From NCBI GenBank assembly GCA_963786805.1, contig CAWBAK010000007.1, positions 62,001 through 126,000 on the forward strand: DNA of 64,000 nt. Reading direction: 5' to 3'. The position numbers and the translations under genes were made by a program. This stretch comes from CALGFI01 sp963786805. Its GTDB lineage: Bacteria; Actinomycetota; UBA4738; HRBIN12. Each line of letters starts with the position of its first letter. The stretch's first letter is position 1. Of the stretch, positions 33,202-41,584 are shown in pieces. Under the pieces are notes generated by a model. It saw only the letters and a program-made list of their open reading frames with translations. It was not told where the DNA came from and made no database searches.

Positions 33202-34481
33202 CCGTCGAACCCGGCACCGGCGTGGAACCGCGCGATGAAGCCGCCGTGGCGGTGGACGAGACCGGACAGCCGGTCCGCGCCGAGGACCAGACGATCTCGG
33301 GCTACGTCCGTCGGTGGTGGCAGAAGGTCCGCGCGGGCGACCTCGGCTCGCTGCCGATCGTGGTCGGGCTCGTCGTCATCGTCATCGTCTTCGGTTCGCT
33401 CGACGACGTCTTCCTCACGGAACGCAACTTCACGAACCTCCTGCTCCAGATGGCGCCGGTCGCGACGATCGCGATCGGCATCGTGTTCGTCCTGTTGATC
33501 GGCGAGATCGACCTGTCGGTCGCGTTCGTCAGCGCGGTCGGCGGTGTGGTCATGACCCTGCTGATCCGCCCGGACGATCCGGGACTGCCGTGGTTCGTCG
33601 CCGTGGCCGCGGCGCTCTTGGTCACGATGATCATCGGGTTCCTCCACGCGCTGATCATCACGAAGGCCGGCGTTCCCTCGTTCGTCGTCACGCTGGCGGG
33701 TCTCCTGATCTGGTCGGGCGTGGTGCTGTACCTCATGACCGAGGCGACGACCACGGGGACGATCAGGATCCAGGAACCGACGATCGTCGGCATCGCGAAC
33801 AACTTCCTCTCCGATGCGTGGGGCGTGGTGATCGGCGCGCTGATCGTGATCGGGTACGCGTTCTCGCAGCTGCAGACCGCCCGTTCCCGTCGCGCCGGAG
33901 GCTTGGACACCAAGCCGGTTTCGCTCCTCGGCCTGCAGGTCATCGGGCTGGCCGTCGTGACGTTCCTCGCGGTCTGGTACGCGAACCTCGACCGCGGCGT
34001 CCCGACCGTCACCGTGATCCTCGGATTCTTCATCGTGTTCTGGACCTTCGTGGCGTCGCGAACCCGGTTCGGCCGCCACGTCTACGCGGTCGGCGGCAAC
34101 CCGGAGGCGGCGCGTCGCGCCGGCATCAACGTCGACCGCGTGCGGATCGCGGTGTTCATGATCAACGGATTCATGGCCGGCGCCGGCGGGATCATCCTGG
34201 CGTCGCGGCTGCGGTCGGTCGCCACCAGCTCCGGCGGCGGCGACCTGCTGCTGAACGTCATCGCCGCGGCGGTGATCGGCGGAACGAGCCTGTTCGGAGG
34301 GATCGGGCGCGTGGTCTCGGCGCTCCTGGGGGCGCTCGTGATCGCCTCGATCAACAGTGGGATGAACCTGCTCGGCCTGTCTCAGGGGCTGAAGTTCATC
34401 ATCACCGGGCTCGTCCTTCTCGGGGCGGTCCTGATCGACGCCCTCTCCAAGCGCAGCCGCACGGCGCGCGGGGTCGCCTGA
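33198..34481 (+). CDS. xylH: Sugar ABC transporter permease, XylH type
   Basis: A 427-residue branched-chain-like permease with a cytoplasmic N-terminal tail (about 1-50) and around ten membrane helices. IAIGIVFVLLIGEIDLSVAF, the AGVPSFVVTLAGLL segment and HVYAVGGNPEAARRAGINVD with the coupling region are characteristic of XylH/RbsC permeases. It works with the upstream ATPase and binding protein to import xylose. Confidence 0.92.
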   Translation: MTVEPGTGVEPRDEAAVAVDETGQPVRAEDQTISGYVRRWWQKVRAGDLGSLPIVVGLVVIVIVFGSLDDVFLTERNFTNLLLQMAPVATIAIGIVFVLLIGEIDLSVAFVSAVGGVVMTLLIRPDDPGLPWFVAVAAALLVTMIIGFLHALIITKAGVPSFVVTLAGLLIWSGVVLYLMTEATTTGTIRIQEPTIVGIANNFLSDAWGVVIGALIVIGYAFSQLQTARSRRAGGLDTKPVSLLGLQVIGLAVVTFLAVWYANLDRGVPTVTVILGFFIVFWTFVASRTRFGRHVYAVGGNPEAARRAGINVDRVRIAVFMINGFMAGAGGIILASRLRSVATSSGGGDLLLNVIAAAVIGGTSLFGGIGRVVSALLGALVIASINSGMNLLGLSQGLKFIITGLVLLGAVLIDALSKRSRTARGVA

Positions 34482-34498
34482 CGATCGGGGGTGGAGCC

Positions 34499-35662
34499 AT
34501 GACGTACGAGCCGAAACCGGAGCACCGGTTCTCGTTCGGCCTGTGGACCGTCGGCCACCCGGGCTTCGACCCGTTCGGTGACCCGGTGCGCGAGGTGCTC
34601 TCCCCCGTCCAGCTCGTCGAGCTCCTCGCGGAGGTCGGCGCCTGGGGCGTCAACCTGCACGACAACGACCTCGTCCCGATCGACGCGAGCGCGCACGAGC
34701 GCGACCAGATCGTCTCGGACTTCCGCAAGGCGCTCGATGCGACGGGGATCGTCGTGCCGATGGCCACGACGAACCTGTTCCGCGACCCGATCTTCCGCGA
34801 CGGCGCGTTCACCGCGAACGACCCGCGGGTTCGCGCGTTCGCGATCCGCAAGACGATGCGCGCGATCGACCTCGGGGTCGAGCTCGGCGCGACGATGTAC
34901 GTGTTCTGGGGCGGCCGCGAGGGGGTCGAGACGGACTCGTCGAAGGACCCGCTCCGCGCGCTCGGCTGGTACGCAGACGCGATGAACTTCCTGTGCGGCT
35001 ACGTGAAGGACCAGGGGTACGACCTGAGGTTCGCGCTCGAGCCCAAGCCGAACGAGCCGCGTGCCGACATGTACCTCCCCACGACCGGCGCGATGCTCGC
35101 GTTCATCGAGACGCTCGAGCACTCCGAGATGGTCGGCGTGAACCCCGAGATGGCTCACGAGCACATGGCCGGGCTGAACTTCACGCACCACATCGCACAG
35201 GCCTGGTCGATGGGCAAGCTGTTCCACATCGACCTGAACGACCAGACCCCCGGCCGGTTCGATCAGGACCTGCGCTTCGGCTCGGCGAACCCGAAGGCCG
35301 CGTTCTTCCTCGTGAAGTTCCTCGAGGACGTGGGGTACTCGGGGAGCCGGCACTTCGACGCGCACGCGTACCGCACGTCGGACTACGAGGACGTGAAGGC
35401 GTTCGCGCGCGGCTGCATGCGCACCTACCTGATCTTGAAGGAGAAGGCCGAGCGCTGGAACGCCGACCCGCAGATCCAGGAGCTCGTCGCGCGCATCTCA
35501 CACGACGACGGCTCGATGGCGGCGTACCTCGGCCCGTACTCGGCGGAGCGGGCCACCGCGCTGCACGAGCTCGAACTCGACCGTCGCGCGGTCGGCGCAC
35601 GCGGCCAGCCGTACGAGGAGCTCGACCAGCTCACGATCGACCTGCTGCTCGGCGCTCGGTGA
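34499..35662 (+). CDS. xylA: Xylose isomerase
   Basis: A 387-residue enzyme of the short (Actinoplanes/Streptomyces) class. FSFGLWTVGHPGFDPFG opens the barrel, NLHDNDLVP supplies the catalytic His and Asp, LEPKPNEPR the metal Glu and catalytic Lys, VNPEMAHEHMAG and HIDLNDQ further metal ligands, and FDAHAYRTSDY the C-terminal site. It converts D-xylose to D-xylulose. The ATG follows GGGGGTGGAG and the gene overlaps the next by four bases. Confidence 0.95.
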   Translation: MTYEPKPEHRFSFGLWTVGHPGFDPFGDPVREVLSPVQLVELLAEVGAWGVNLHDNDLVPIDASAHERDQIVSDFRKALDATGIVVPMATTNLFRDPIFRDGAFTANDPRVRAFAIRKTMRAIDLGVELGATMYVFWGGREGVETDSSKDPLRALGWYADAMNFLCGYVKDQGYDLRFALEPKPNEPRADMYLPTTGAMLAFIETLEHSEMVGVNPEMAHEHMAGLNFTHHIAQAWSMGKLFHIDLNDQTPGRFDQDLRFGSANPKAAFFLVKFLEDVGYSGSRHFDAHAYRTSDYEDVKAFARGCMRTYLILKEKAERWNADPQIQELVARISHDDGSMAAYLGPYSAERATALHELELDRRAVGARGQPYEELDQLTIDLLLGAR

Positions 35663-36499
35663 CGCTCGAGACCGTCTCCTTCGAAGGACACGACTGCGTT
35701 CGGCTCGAGGACGGCGACGTCGCCCTCGTCGTGACGATCTCGACGGGGCCGCGCATCCTCGGGCTGCTCGTCGAGGGAGAGAACCTGTTCGCCGTCCTTC
35801 CCGACGCGACCCTCGATGGACCTGACGGCGAGCGCTTCCGCTTCCTCGGCGGTCACCGGCTCTGGGTCGCGCCCGAGGTTCCGTCGATCACCTACCGGTC
35901 GGACGATCGCGCGTGCGCCGTCTCCGGGGTCGAGGACGGCGTCCGGGTGGAGGCACCCGAGGACGGCGCGCAGCTCGCGAAGGCGATCACGGTGCGACGC
36001 GACCCACCGGGCTGGATCGTCGACCACGTCGTGCGGAACGTCTCGCAGCGCTCGATGACGATCGCGCCCTGGGCGATCACGCAGCTCCGGACCGGCGGGG
36101 AGGCCGTCCTCCCGAGTCGCACCGCGCGGAGAGGGACCGCAGGCCGACCGGTCGCTCGTCCTGTGGCCCTACACCGACCCCGGGGACCCGCGCATCCGGC
36201 TCGGTCGCGACGAGGTGCGCGTCGACGCGTCTGGGAACGGGCCGCCACTGAAGCTCGGCGCGGCGCCGAGTGACGGGTGCGCAGCGTACCGGCTGGGGAC
36301 GCACCGATTCGAGAAGCGTGTCGACGTCGATGCGAACGCCACGTATGCGGACCGAGGGGCGGCCGTGCAGGTCTACGTGTGCGACGAGTTCTGCGAGCTC
36401 GAGACGCTCGGGCCGCTCGAGGTCGTGCCGCCGGGCGGAAGCGTCACCCACCGCGAGCACTGGACGGTGGGAAGTGTCTCGATGGCGGCAAAGCCGTGA
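35659..36499 (+). CDS. Galactose-mutarotase-like (DUF4380-type) protein in the xylose operon (frameshifted)
   Basis: Starts at GTG in a GTGA overlap with xylA. The upstream frame runs to GGEAVLPSR; removal of one base near 36121-36125 continues it as PRGEGPQADRSLVLWPYTDP, giving about 279 residues. The motif FLGGHRLWVAPEVPSITY and the all-beta pattern fit the aldose-1-epimerase-like DUF4380 group. In this context it may interconvert anomers of xylose or xylulose, but catalytic residues are not proven. Overlaps xylB by four bases. Confidence 0.75.
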
Positions 36500-38000
36500 G
36501 TCACGTCCTCGGCCTCGACGTCTCGACGACCGCGACGAAGGCCGTCCTGCTCGGCCCGGACGGAGCCATCGCGGCCGCGCGCCTCGGAGTACCCCTACGA
36601 GACGCCGCAGCCGCTCTGGAGCGAGCAGGACCCGCGCCGATGGTGGGACGGAACGGTCGAGGCGATCGGCTTGGCACTCGCGCGCGGCGAGCTGAACGGG
36701 GACGACGTCGAGGCCGTCGGGCTCGCGGGGCAGATGCACGGCCTCGTGCTCCTCGACGCGGCGGACGAGGTCCTGCGCCCGGCGATCCTGTGGAACGACC
36801 AGCGCACGGCCGCCGAGTGCGACGCGATCCGCGAGACCGTCGGCCCCGAACGCCTCCTCGCGATCACGGGGAACGACGCCCTCCCCGGGTTCACCGCACC
36901 CAAGCTGTTGTGGGTTCGCCGGCACGAGCCCGACGTCTGGTCCGACGTCGCGCACGTCCTGCTTCCGAAGGACTACGTCCGCTTCCGGCTGAGCGGCGAC
37001 CGCGCGGTGGATCGCGCCGACGCGTCCGGAACGCTGCTGCTCGACCTCGCGGAGCGCGATTGGTCCCCCGAGATGCTGAGCGCGCTCGAGATCGACCCGT
37101 CGTGGCTGCCTCGGACCTACGAGGGCCCCGAGGTGACGGGCGTCGTCTCGGAGGAGGCGGCCGCCGCCACCGGGCTGCGAGCGGGAACGCCCATCGTGGC
37201 CGGCGGCGGCGATCAGGCCGCGGCAGCGATCGGCGTGGGCGCGGTCGAGCCCGGCCTCGTCTCCCTGTCGCTCGGCACGTCCGGCGTCGTGTTCGCCACG
37301 ACCGACGGCCCGGTCATCGAGCCGCGGGGACGCCTGCACGCGTTCTGCCACGCCGTCCCGGAGCGGTGGCACGTCATGGGCGTGATGCTCTCGGCGGCCG
37401 GAAGCCTTCGGTGGTACCGAGACGCCGTCGCCCCGGGCGTCGAGTTCTCCGATCTCGTCGAGGAGGCGCGCGCGGTGCCGGCCGGAAGCGACGGCCTGCT
37501 GTTCCTGCCGTACCTCACGGGAGAGCGAACGCCCCATCCGGACCCGCTCGCGCGCGGCGCGTTCGTCGGGCTCACCGTCCACCACGGACGCCCGCACCTC
37601 ACCCGCTCGGTCCTGGAGGGCGTGGCGTTCGGCCTTCGCGACTCGTTCGAGCTCATGCGGGCGCTCGGCGTGACGAGCTCGACGCAGATCCGGGCGACCG
37701 GCGGCGGGAGCCAAGAGCTCGCTGTGGCGACAGATCCTCGCGGACGTGCTCGGAACGGATGTCGTCACGACGTCGACGTCCGAAGGCGCCGCCGAGGGCG
37801 CCGCGATGCTCGCGGCCGTGGGTTCGGGCTGGTTCGGGACCGTCGGCGCCGTGTCGCATGCGCTCGTCGAGCTTCATGAGGCCGCGTATCCATCCCCCGA
37901 CGCCCATCGATACGAACACGCGTATCAGCGGTACCGAGAGCTCTACCCCGCGCTCGCGCCGACCTTCCACGCCCTCGACCCGAGCGCCGAACCGAGCTAG
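36496..38000 (+). CDS. xylB: Xylulokinase (two frame breaks)
   Basis: A FGGY-family kinase of about 500 residues once two single-base insertions are removed: near 36580-36583 (AAAR then SEYPYETPQPLWSEQDPR) and near 37711 (GGGS then KSSLWRQILADVLGTDVV). LGLDVSTTATKAVLL is the ATP-binding phosphate-1 loop, GLAGQMHGLVLLD the sugar-binding region, GGGDQAAAAIGVGAV the catalytic Asp region, and SLSLGTSGVVF phosphate-2. It phosphorylates D-xylulose to enter the pentose phosphate pathway. All motifs survive, so I treat the breaks as sequence errors. Its stop shares a CTAG with the convergent oxidoreductase gene. Confidence 0.88.
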
Positions 38001-39001
38001 CCGCGCTCGCCCGCTTCGAGGATCGCCTCGATCACGCGCATGTTCGCGACGGCGTCCTCCGGCGGGATCGGCACGGGCTCGTCGTCGAGCACGGCACGCG
38101 CGAATCGCTCGGCCTGGATCGTGTACTGATCCGCCGGTTCGAACGTGAGCGTCTCCGTCGCGGGACTCACCGGCGGGTCGCCGCCCGAGGTCACGAACAC
38201 GTCGGTCGGCAGGTCTGGCGGGATGTTGAACGGGATGCCGACCGAGATCCGGCCCTGGGTCCCGTAGACGTGCACACGCTGATCGGACTCGGTCCGGGTG
38301 GAACAGGTGAACGTGGCGACATCGTCGCCGAAGCCGAGGATCGCGCTCGTCAGCACGTCGACGCCCATCTCCGGGTCCCGCGTCACCGACGCCTCGACCC
38401 GGTCGGGCTCACCGCCGAACAGCATCCGCGACAGGTTCACGCAGTAGCACCCGACGTCCATCAACGCCCCGCCTCCGAACTCCGCGATGTTGCGGATGTT
38501 CGCCGGGTCGTCGTTGAAGTACGAGAACCAGCTCTGCACGGCTCGCAACCGGCCGATCCGGCCCGACGCCACCACCTCGCGCACGGCCTCCCACGACGGA
38601 TGCAGGCGGTACATGAAGGCCTCCATCAGGCGGACGCCGGCGGAGGAGCACGCGTCCACCATCGTCTGCGCCTCGACGGCGTTCATCGCCAGGGGCTTCT
38701 CGCAGAGCACGTGCTTGCCGGCGCGGGCCGCGGCGATGGTCCACTCGGCGTGCAGGTGGTTCGGCAGCGGGACGTAGACGGCGTCGACGTCGGGATCGGC
38801 GAGGAGATCCTCGTACGAGCCGTGCGGCTTGGGGATCCCGAGTCGCTCGGCGGCCGACCCGGCGACTTCGAGGTCACGCGAGGCGATGGCGAGCACCTCG
38901 CACCGATCGGCCTTCTGGATCCCCGGGATGACCTTCTTCATGCCGATGTTGGCCGTCGACAGGATCCCCCATCGCAACGCTCCCTTCGGGCTCATCCCCA
39001 T
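37997..39001 (-). CDS. Gfo/Idh/MocA-family NAD(P)-dependent oxidoreductase
   Basis: A 334-residue enzyme: Rossmann start LRWGILSTANIGMKKVIPGI, the conserved EKP motif in VLCEKPLAMNA and a C-terminal alpha/beta domain with GGGALMDVGCYCVNLSRMLF (His replaced by Cys-Tyr-Cys region before the catalytic dyad position). Closest in style to D-xylose 1-dehydrogenase and glucose-fructose oxidoreductase groups. The gene converges on xylB, so a sugar substrate is likely. It is translated after the SDR gene with a 10-base overlap. Confidence 0.85.
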   Translation of the reverse strand: MGMSPKGALRWGILSTANIGMKKVIPGIQKADRCEVLAIASRDLEVAGSAAERLGIPKPHGSYEDLLADPDVDAVYVPLPNHLHAEWTIAAARAGKHVLCEKPLAMNAVEAQTMVDACSSAGVRLMEAFMYRLHPSWEAVREVVASGRIGRLRAVQSWFSYFNDDPANIRNIAEFGGGALMDVGCYCVNLSRMLFGGEPDRVEASVTRDPEMGVDVLTSAILGFGDDVATFTCSTRTESDQRVHVYGTQGRISVGIPFNIPPDLPTDVFVTSGGDPPVSPATETLTFEPADQYTIQAERFARAVLDDEPVPIPPEDAVANMRVIEAILEAGERG

Positions 39002-39699
39002 GACGCCTCCGTCATCGGCCGGAACGCGACCTCGAGGACGCGATGGTTACGCGGCCGGGTGAGCACGAACAGGACGGCCTCGGCCACGTCCTCCGACGTC
39101 ATCATCCCGTGCAGCGCCGGCATCTCGGGCGTCCGGCCGCGGCCCATCGCGAAGTCCGTTGCCACGCCGCCGGGGCAGACGTTCGTGCAACGGATCCCAT
39201 GCTCCCGAAGCTCGTGATCCAGGGCACTCGTGAACCCGACCTGCGCGAACTTCGAGGCGCAGTACACCGCCTCGAACGGCAGCCCCCGGCGGCCGGCTTC
39301 GGAGGCGAGCGTCACCAGGTCCGCGGCATCGCTCCGCAACAGGTGTGGCAGCGCGGCGCGCACCGTGTAGATCGTCCCCTTCACGTTCACGTCGATCATC
39401 TCGTCGAGATCCTCGGCCGGGAGCTCGAGGAAGGGACCGTAGGCGCCGACGCCGGCGTTCGCGACGACGATGTCGATCCCGCCGAACGCCTCGACGATGT
39501 CGTCGACGATCCGCTCGAGCGCGTCGGGGTTGCGCACGTCGGCGGGACGCGCGACGGCCCCCGCGATGCCCAGGTCGTCGCCGCTGCGGGACGCAAGGCC
39601 GAGCCGGACGCCCTCGTCGGCGAGCCCGCGCGCCACAGCCGCCCCGATCCCTCGGCTCGCCCCCGTGATGAGCGCCACCTTTCCCTCCAGCCTGCCCAT
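38992..39699 (-). CDS. Short-chain dehydrogenase/reductase (SDR)
   Basis: A 235-residue classical SDR. TGASRGIG (cofactor), NAGVGAYG, LVTLASEAG (catalytic Ser) and YCASKFAQ (Tyr, Lys) are present. SRSG after strand 2 suggests NADP. It has a GGGAGCGAGGG ribosome region and a 10-base overlap with the Gfo/Idh gene, so both are probably expressed together, perhaps acting on sugar or polyol intermediates. Confidence 0.88.
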   Translation of the reverse strand: MGRLEGKVALITGASRGIGAAVARGLADEGVRLGLASRSGDDLGIAGAVARPADVRNPDALERIVDDIVEAFGGIDIVVANAGVGAYGPFLELPAEDLDEMIDVNVKGTIYTVRAALPHLLRSDAADLVTLASEAGRRGLPFEAVYCASKFAQVGFTSALDHELREHGIRCTNVCPGGVATDFAMGRGRTPEMPALHGMMTSEDVAEAVLFVLTRPRNHRVLEVAFRPMTEASWG

Positions 39700-39796
39700 G
39701 CCCTCGCTCCCTTCGATCGCGCGCCTGCGGACCGCTGAGCATCCCCGGTCCGGAGTTCGAGCGCGAAAGCGCAGGTGGTGGGCGGTGTGGGGTCGG

Positions 39797-39826
39797 TTGA
39801 CGTTTCTTGCCCCTGAGCCATAGCGT
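39797..39826 (+). promoter_or_regulatory. Candidate promoter of the CRTAC1-haloperoxidase operon
   Basis: TTGACG (39797-39802) and TAGCGT (39821-39826) with an 18-base spacer, about 50 bases before the ATG at 39878. This is among the best -35/-10 pairs in the window. Confidence 0.55.
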
Positions 39827-39877
39827 CACCCATCCGCGGGCCGCAGGGTCATTGCGGCGACCGGGGAGCGGTGCTCG

Positions 39878-41584
39878 ATGAGGATGTGGCGGTTCATGAT
39901 CGCGGGCACCCTCTCGCTCGTCCTGGCGATCTCGGCCGCGTGCACGGGCACGGAGCCGGAGCCCGTCCGCACCGGAACACCGACCCCGTACGTCGTCCAG
40001 TTCACCGACGTCGCCGCCGAGGTCGGCCTCGAGTTCCAGCACGGAGCCTTCCGTTGGAACGTGTCCCCGGATCCGGGCGCCATGCTCGGAGCCGGGGTCT
40101 GCTGGCTGGACTACGACGGCGACGGCTGGCTCGACCTGTACGCGGTGAACTCCTACGCCAACGCCGAGGCCGCGCGATGGCGGGACGAAGGCGGCCTGCC
40201 CCGCAACGCCCTGTTCCACAACGTGGAGGGCACGTTCGTCGATGTGAGCACCGGTTCCGGCGCCGACCTCGCCGTGCGCGGGAACGGCTGCGTGGCCGCG
40301 GACTTCGACCTCGACGGACACACCGACCTTTACGTGACGACCGATGGAGCCGGGGCGCTGCTGTGGAACGAGGGCGACGGGACCTTCACCGAGGGCGCGA
40401 ACGCCGCCGGCGTCGAGGGGTTCGGCTGGCACGAGGCCGCCGCGGTCGGCGACGTGAACGGCGACGGACTGCCGGACCTGTTCGTGAGCGGCTACGTGGA
40501 TCTGAACAACCCCATCGAGGGAGCGACGCTCGGCTTCCCGAACACCTACCTCGGCGTCCGCGACCTCCTGTTCCTGAACCAGGGGCCTGCGGAGGAGGGC
40601 CGTGCGACGTTCCGCGAGGTGGGCGCCGACGCGGGGCTCGAGGTGGTCGGCTTCGAGTACGGGCTGGGCGCCGTGTTCTCCGACCTCGATCGCGACGGCG
40701 ACCTCGACCTGTATGTGGCGAACGACACGAAACCCAACCGCCTGTACGACAACGTTCCCTGGCCCGGCGGGACCGAGGCCGACCCGGCCGGGATCGGGTT
40801 CCGCTTCGAGGAGCTCGCCGCCAAGGCCGGCGTCGCCGACCCCAACGCCGGGATGGGCATCGCCGATGGGGACTTCGATGGGGACGGGCTCCCGGACCTC
40901 TTCGTCACGAACGCGCGGGGTCAGGTCCACGCCGCGTACCACGGACAGGTGTCCGAGGTTGTCGATCCGTCGTTCGCCGACGTTCGTGGCGAGCTCGGGC
41001 CGAGCCTCACCGGGTCGACGGGATGGGGCGTGTCGTGGGGCGACCTCGACCTCGATACCGATCTGGACCTCGTCATCGTGAACGGCGACGTGCCGGTGAC
41101 GGATATCGGTGCCGACGCGCAGCCCGTCCAGGTCTTCGGAAACCTCACGGCGCAGGGGACCGTGGGACGGTTCGAGGATCTCGGCAACGTCGTCGGGATG
41201 CGCGATCTCGGTCCGCTCCTCGCCCGCGGCAGCGCCGCAGCCGACTACGACAACGACGGAGACCTCGACGTCGCGATCAACTCGATCGGTGGCCACCTCG
41301 TCTTGCTCGAGAGCTCGGGGGCGGCCGGCAACTGGCTCGAGGTCGGTCTCGACGCCTTCGCCCCCGGCACCTTGATCACCGCCGTGCTCCCGGACGGGCG
41401 CGAGCTCGTTCGCGAGGCCTTCGCCGGGAGCAGCTACCTCTCGTCAGAGGACCCCCGCTCGCACTTCGGGCTCGGCACCGCCGGCTCGGTGAGCGAGCTC
41501 GTCGTCCGCTGGCCGAACGGTCAGGAGACGGTCATCCAAGACGTCGCCGCGAACCAGATCCTCACGGTGGAGCCGCCCGGATGA
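39878..41584 (+). CDS. CRTAC1-like lipoprotein with FG-GAP/VCBS repeats and ASPIC/UnbV domain
   Basis: A 568-residue lipoprotein (signal RFMIAGTLSLVLAISAAC, lipobox SAAC). Calcium-binding FG-GAP blades are obvious: DYDGDGWLDLY, DFDLDGHTDLY, DVNGDGLPDLF, DLDRDGDLDLY, DFDGDGLPDLF, DLDTDLDLV and DYDNDGDLDV. The C-terminal region from NWLEVGLDAF to LGTAGSVSELVVRWPNGQET is an ASPIC/UnbV domain. It forms an extracellular propeller anchored in the membrane. Its stop overlaps the start of the haloperoxidase-like gene (ATGA), implying a joint function; such pairs recur in bacteria. Confidence 0.9.
   Translation: MRMWRFMIAGTLSLVLAISAACTGTEPEPVRTGTPTPYVVQFTDVAAEVGLEFQHGAFRWNVSPDPGAMLGAGVCWLDYDGDGWLDLYAVNSYANAEAARWRDEGGLPRNALFHNVEGTFVDVSTGSGADLAVRGNGCVAADFDLDGHTDLYVTTDGAGALLWNEGDGTFTEGANAAGVEGFGWHEAAAVGDVNGDGLPDLFVSGYVDLNNPIEGATLGFPNTYLGVRDLLFLNQGPAEEGRATFREVGADAGLEVVGFEYGLGAVFSDLDRDGDLDLYVANDTKPNRLYDNVPWPGGTEADPAGIGFRFEELAAKAGVADPNAGMGIADGDFDGDGLPDLFVTNARGQVHAAYHGQVSEVVDPSFADVRGELGPSLTGSTGWGVSWGDLDLDTDLDLVIVNGDVPVTDIGADAQPVQVFGNLTAQGTVGRFEDLGNVVGMRDLGPLLARGSAAADYDNDGDLDVAINSIGGHLVLLESSGAAGNWLEVGLDAFAPGTLITAVLPDGRELVREAFAGSSYLSSEDPRSHFGLGTAGSVSELVVRWPNGQETVIQDVAANQILTVEPPG

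Noticed and set aside
36580..37712. Programmed frameshifting in xylB
   Set aside because: No slippery heptamer or downstream pseudoknot is evident, and similar single-base breaks occur in five unrelated genes, so sequence error is simpler.
39047..41296. Long open frame antisense to the CRTAC1-like gene
   Set aside because: It is Arg/Val/Glu-rich low-information sequence produced by GC-biased third positions; the plus strand encodes clear FG-GAP repeats. The same applies to long antisense frames at 31162-33162, 53448-55637 and 55700-57955.
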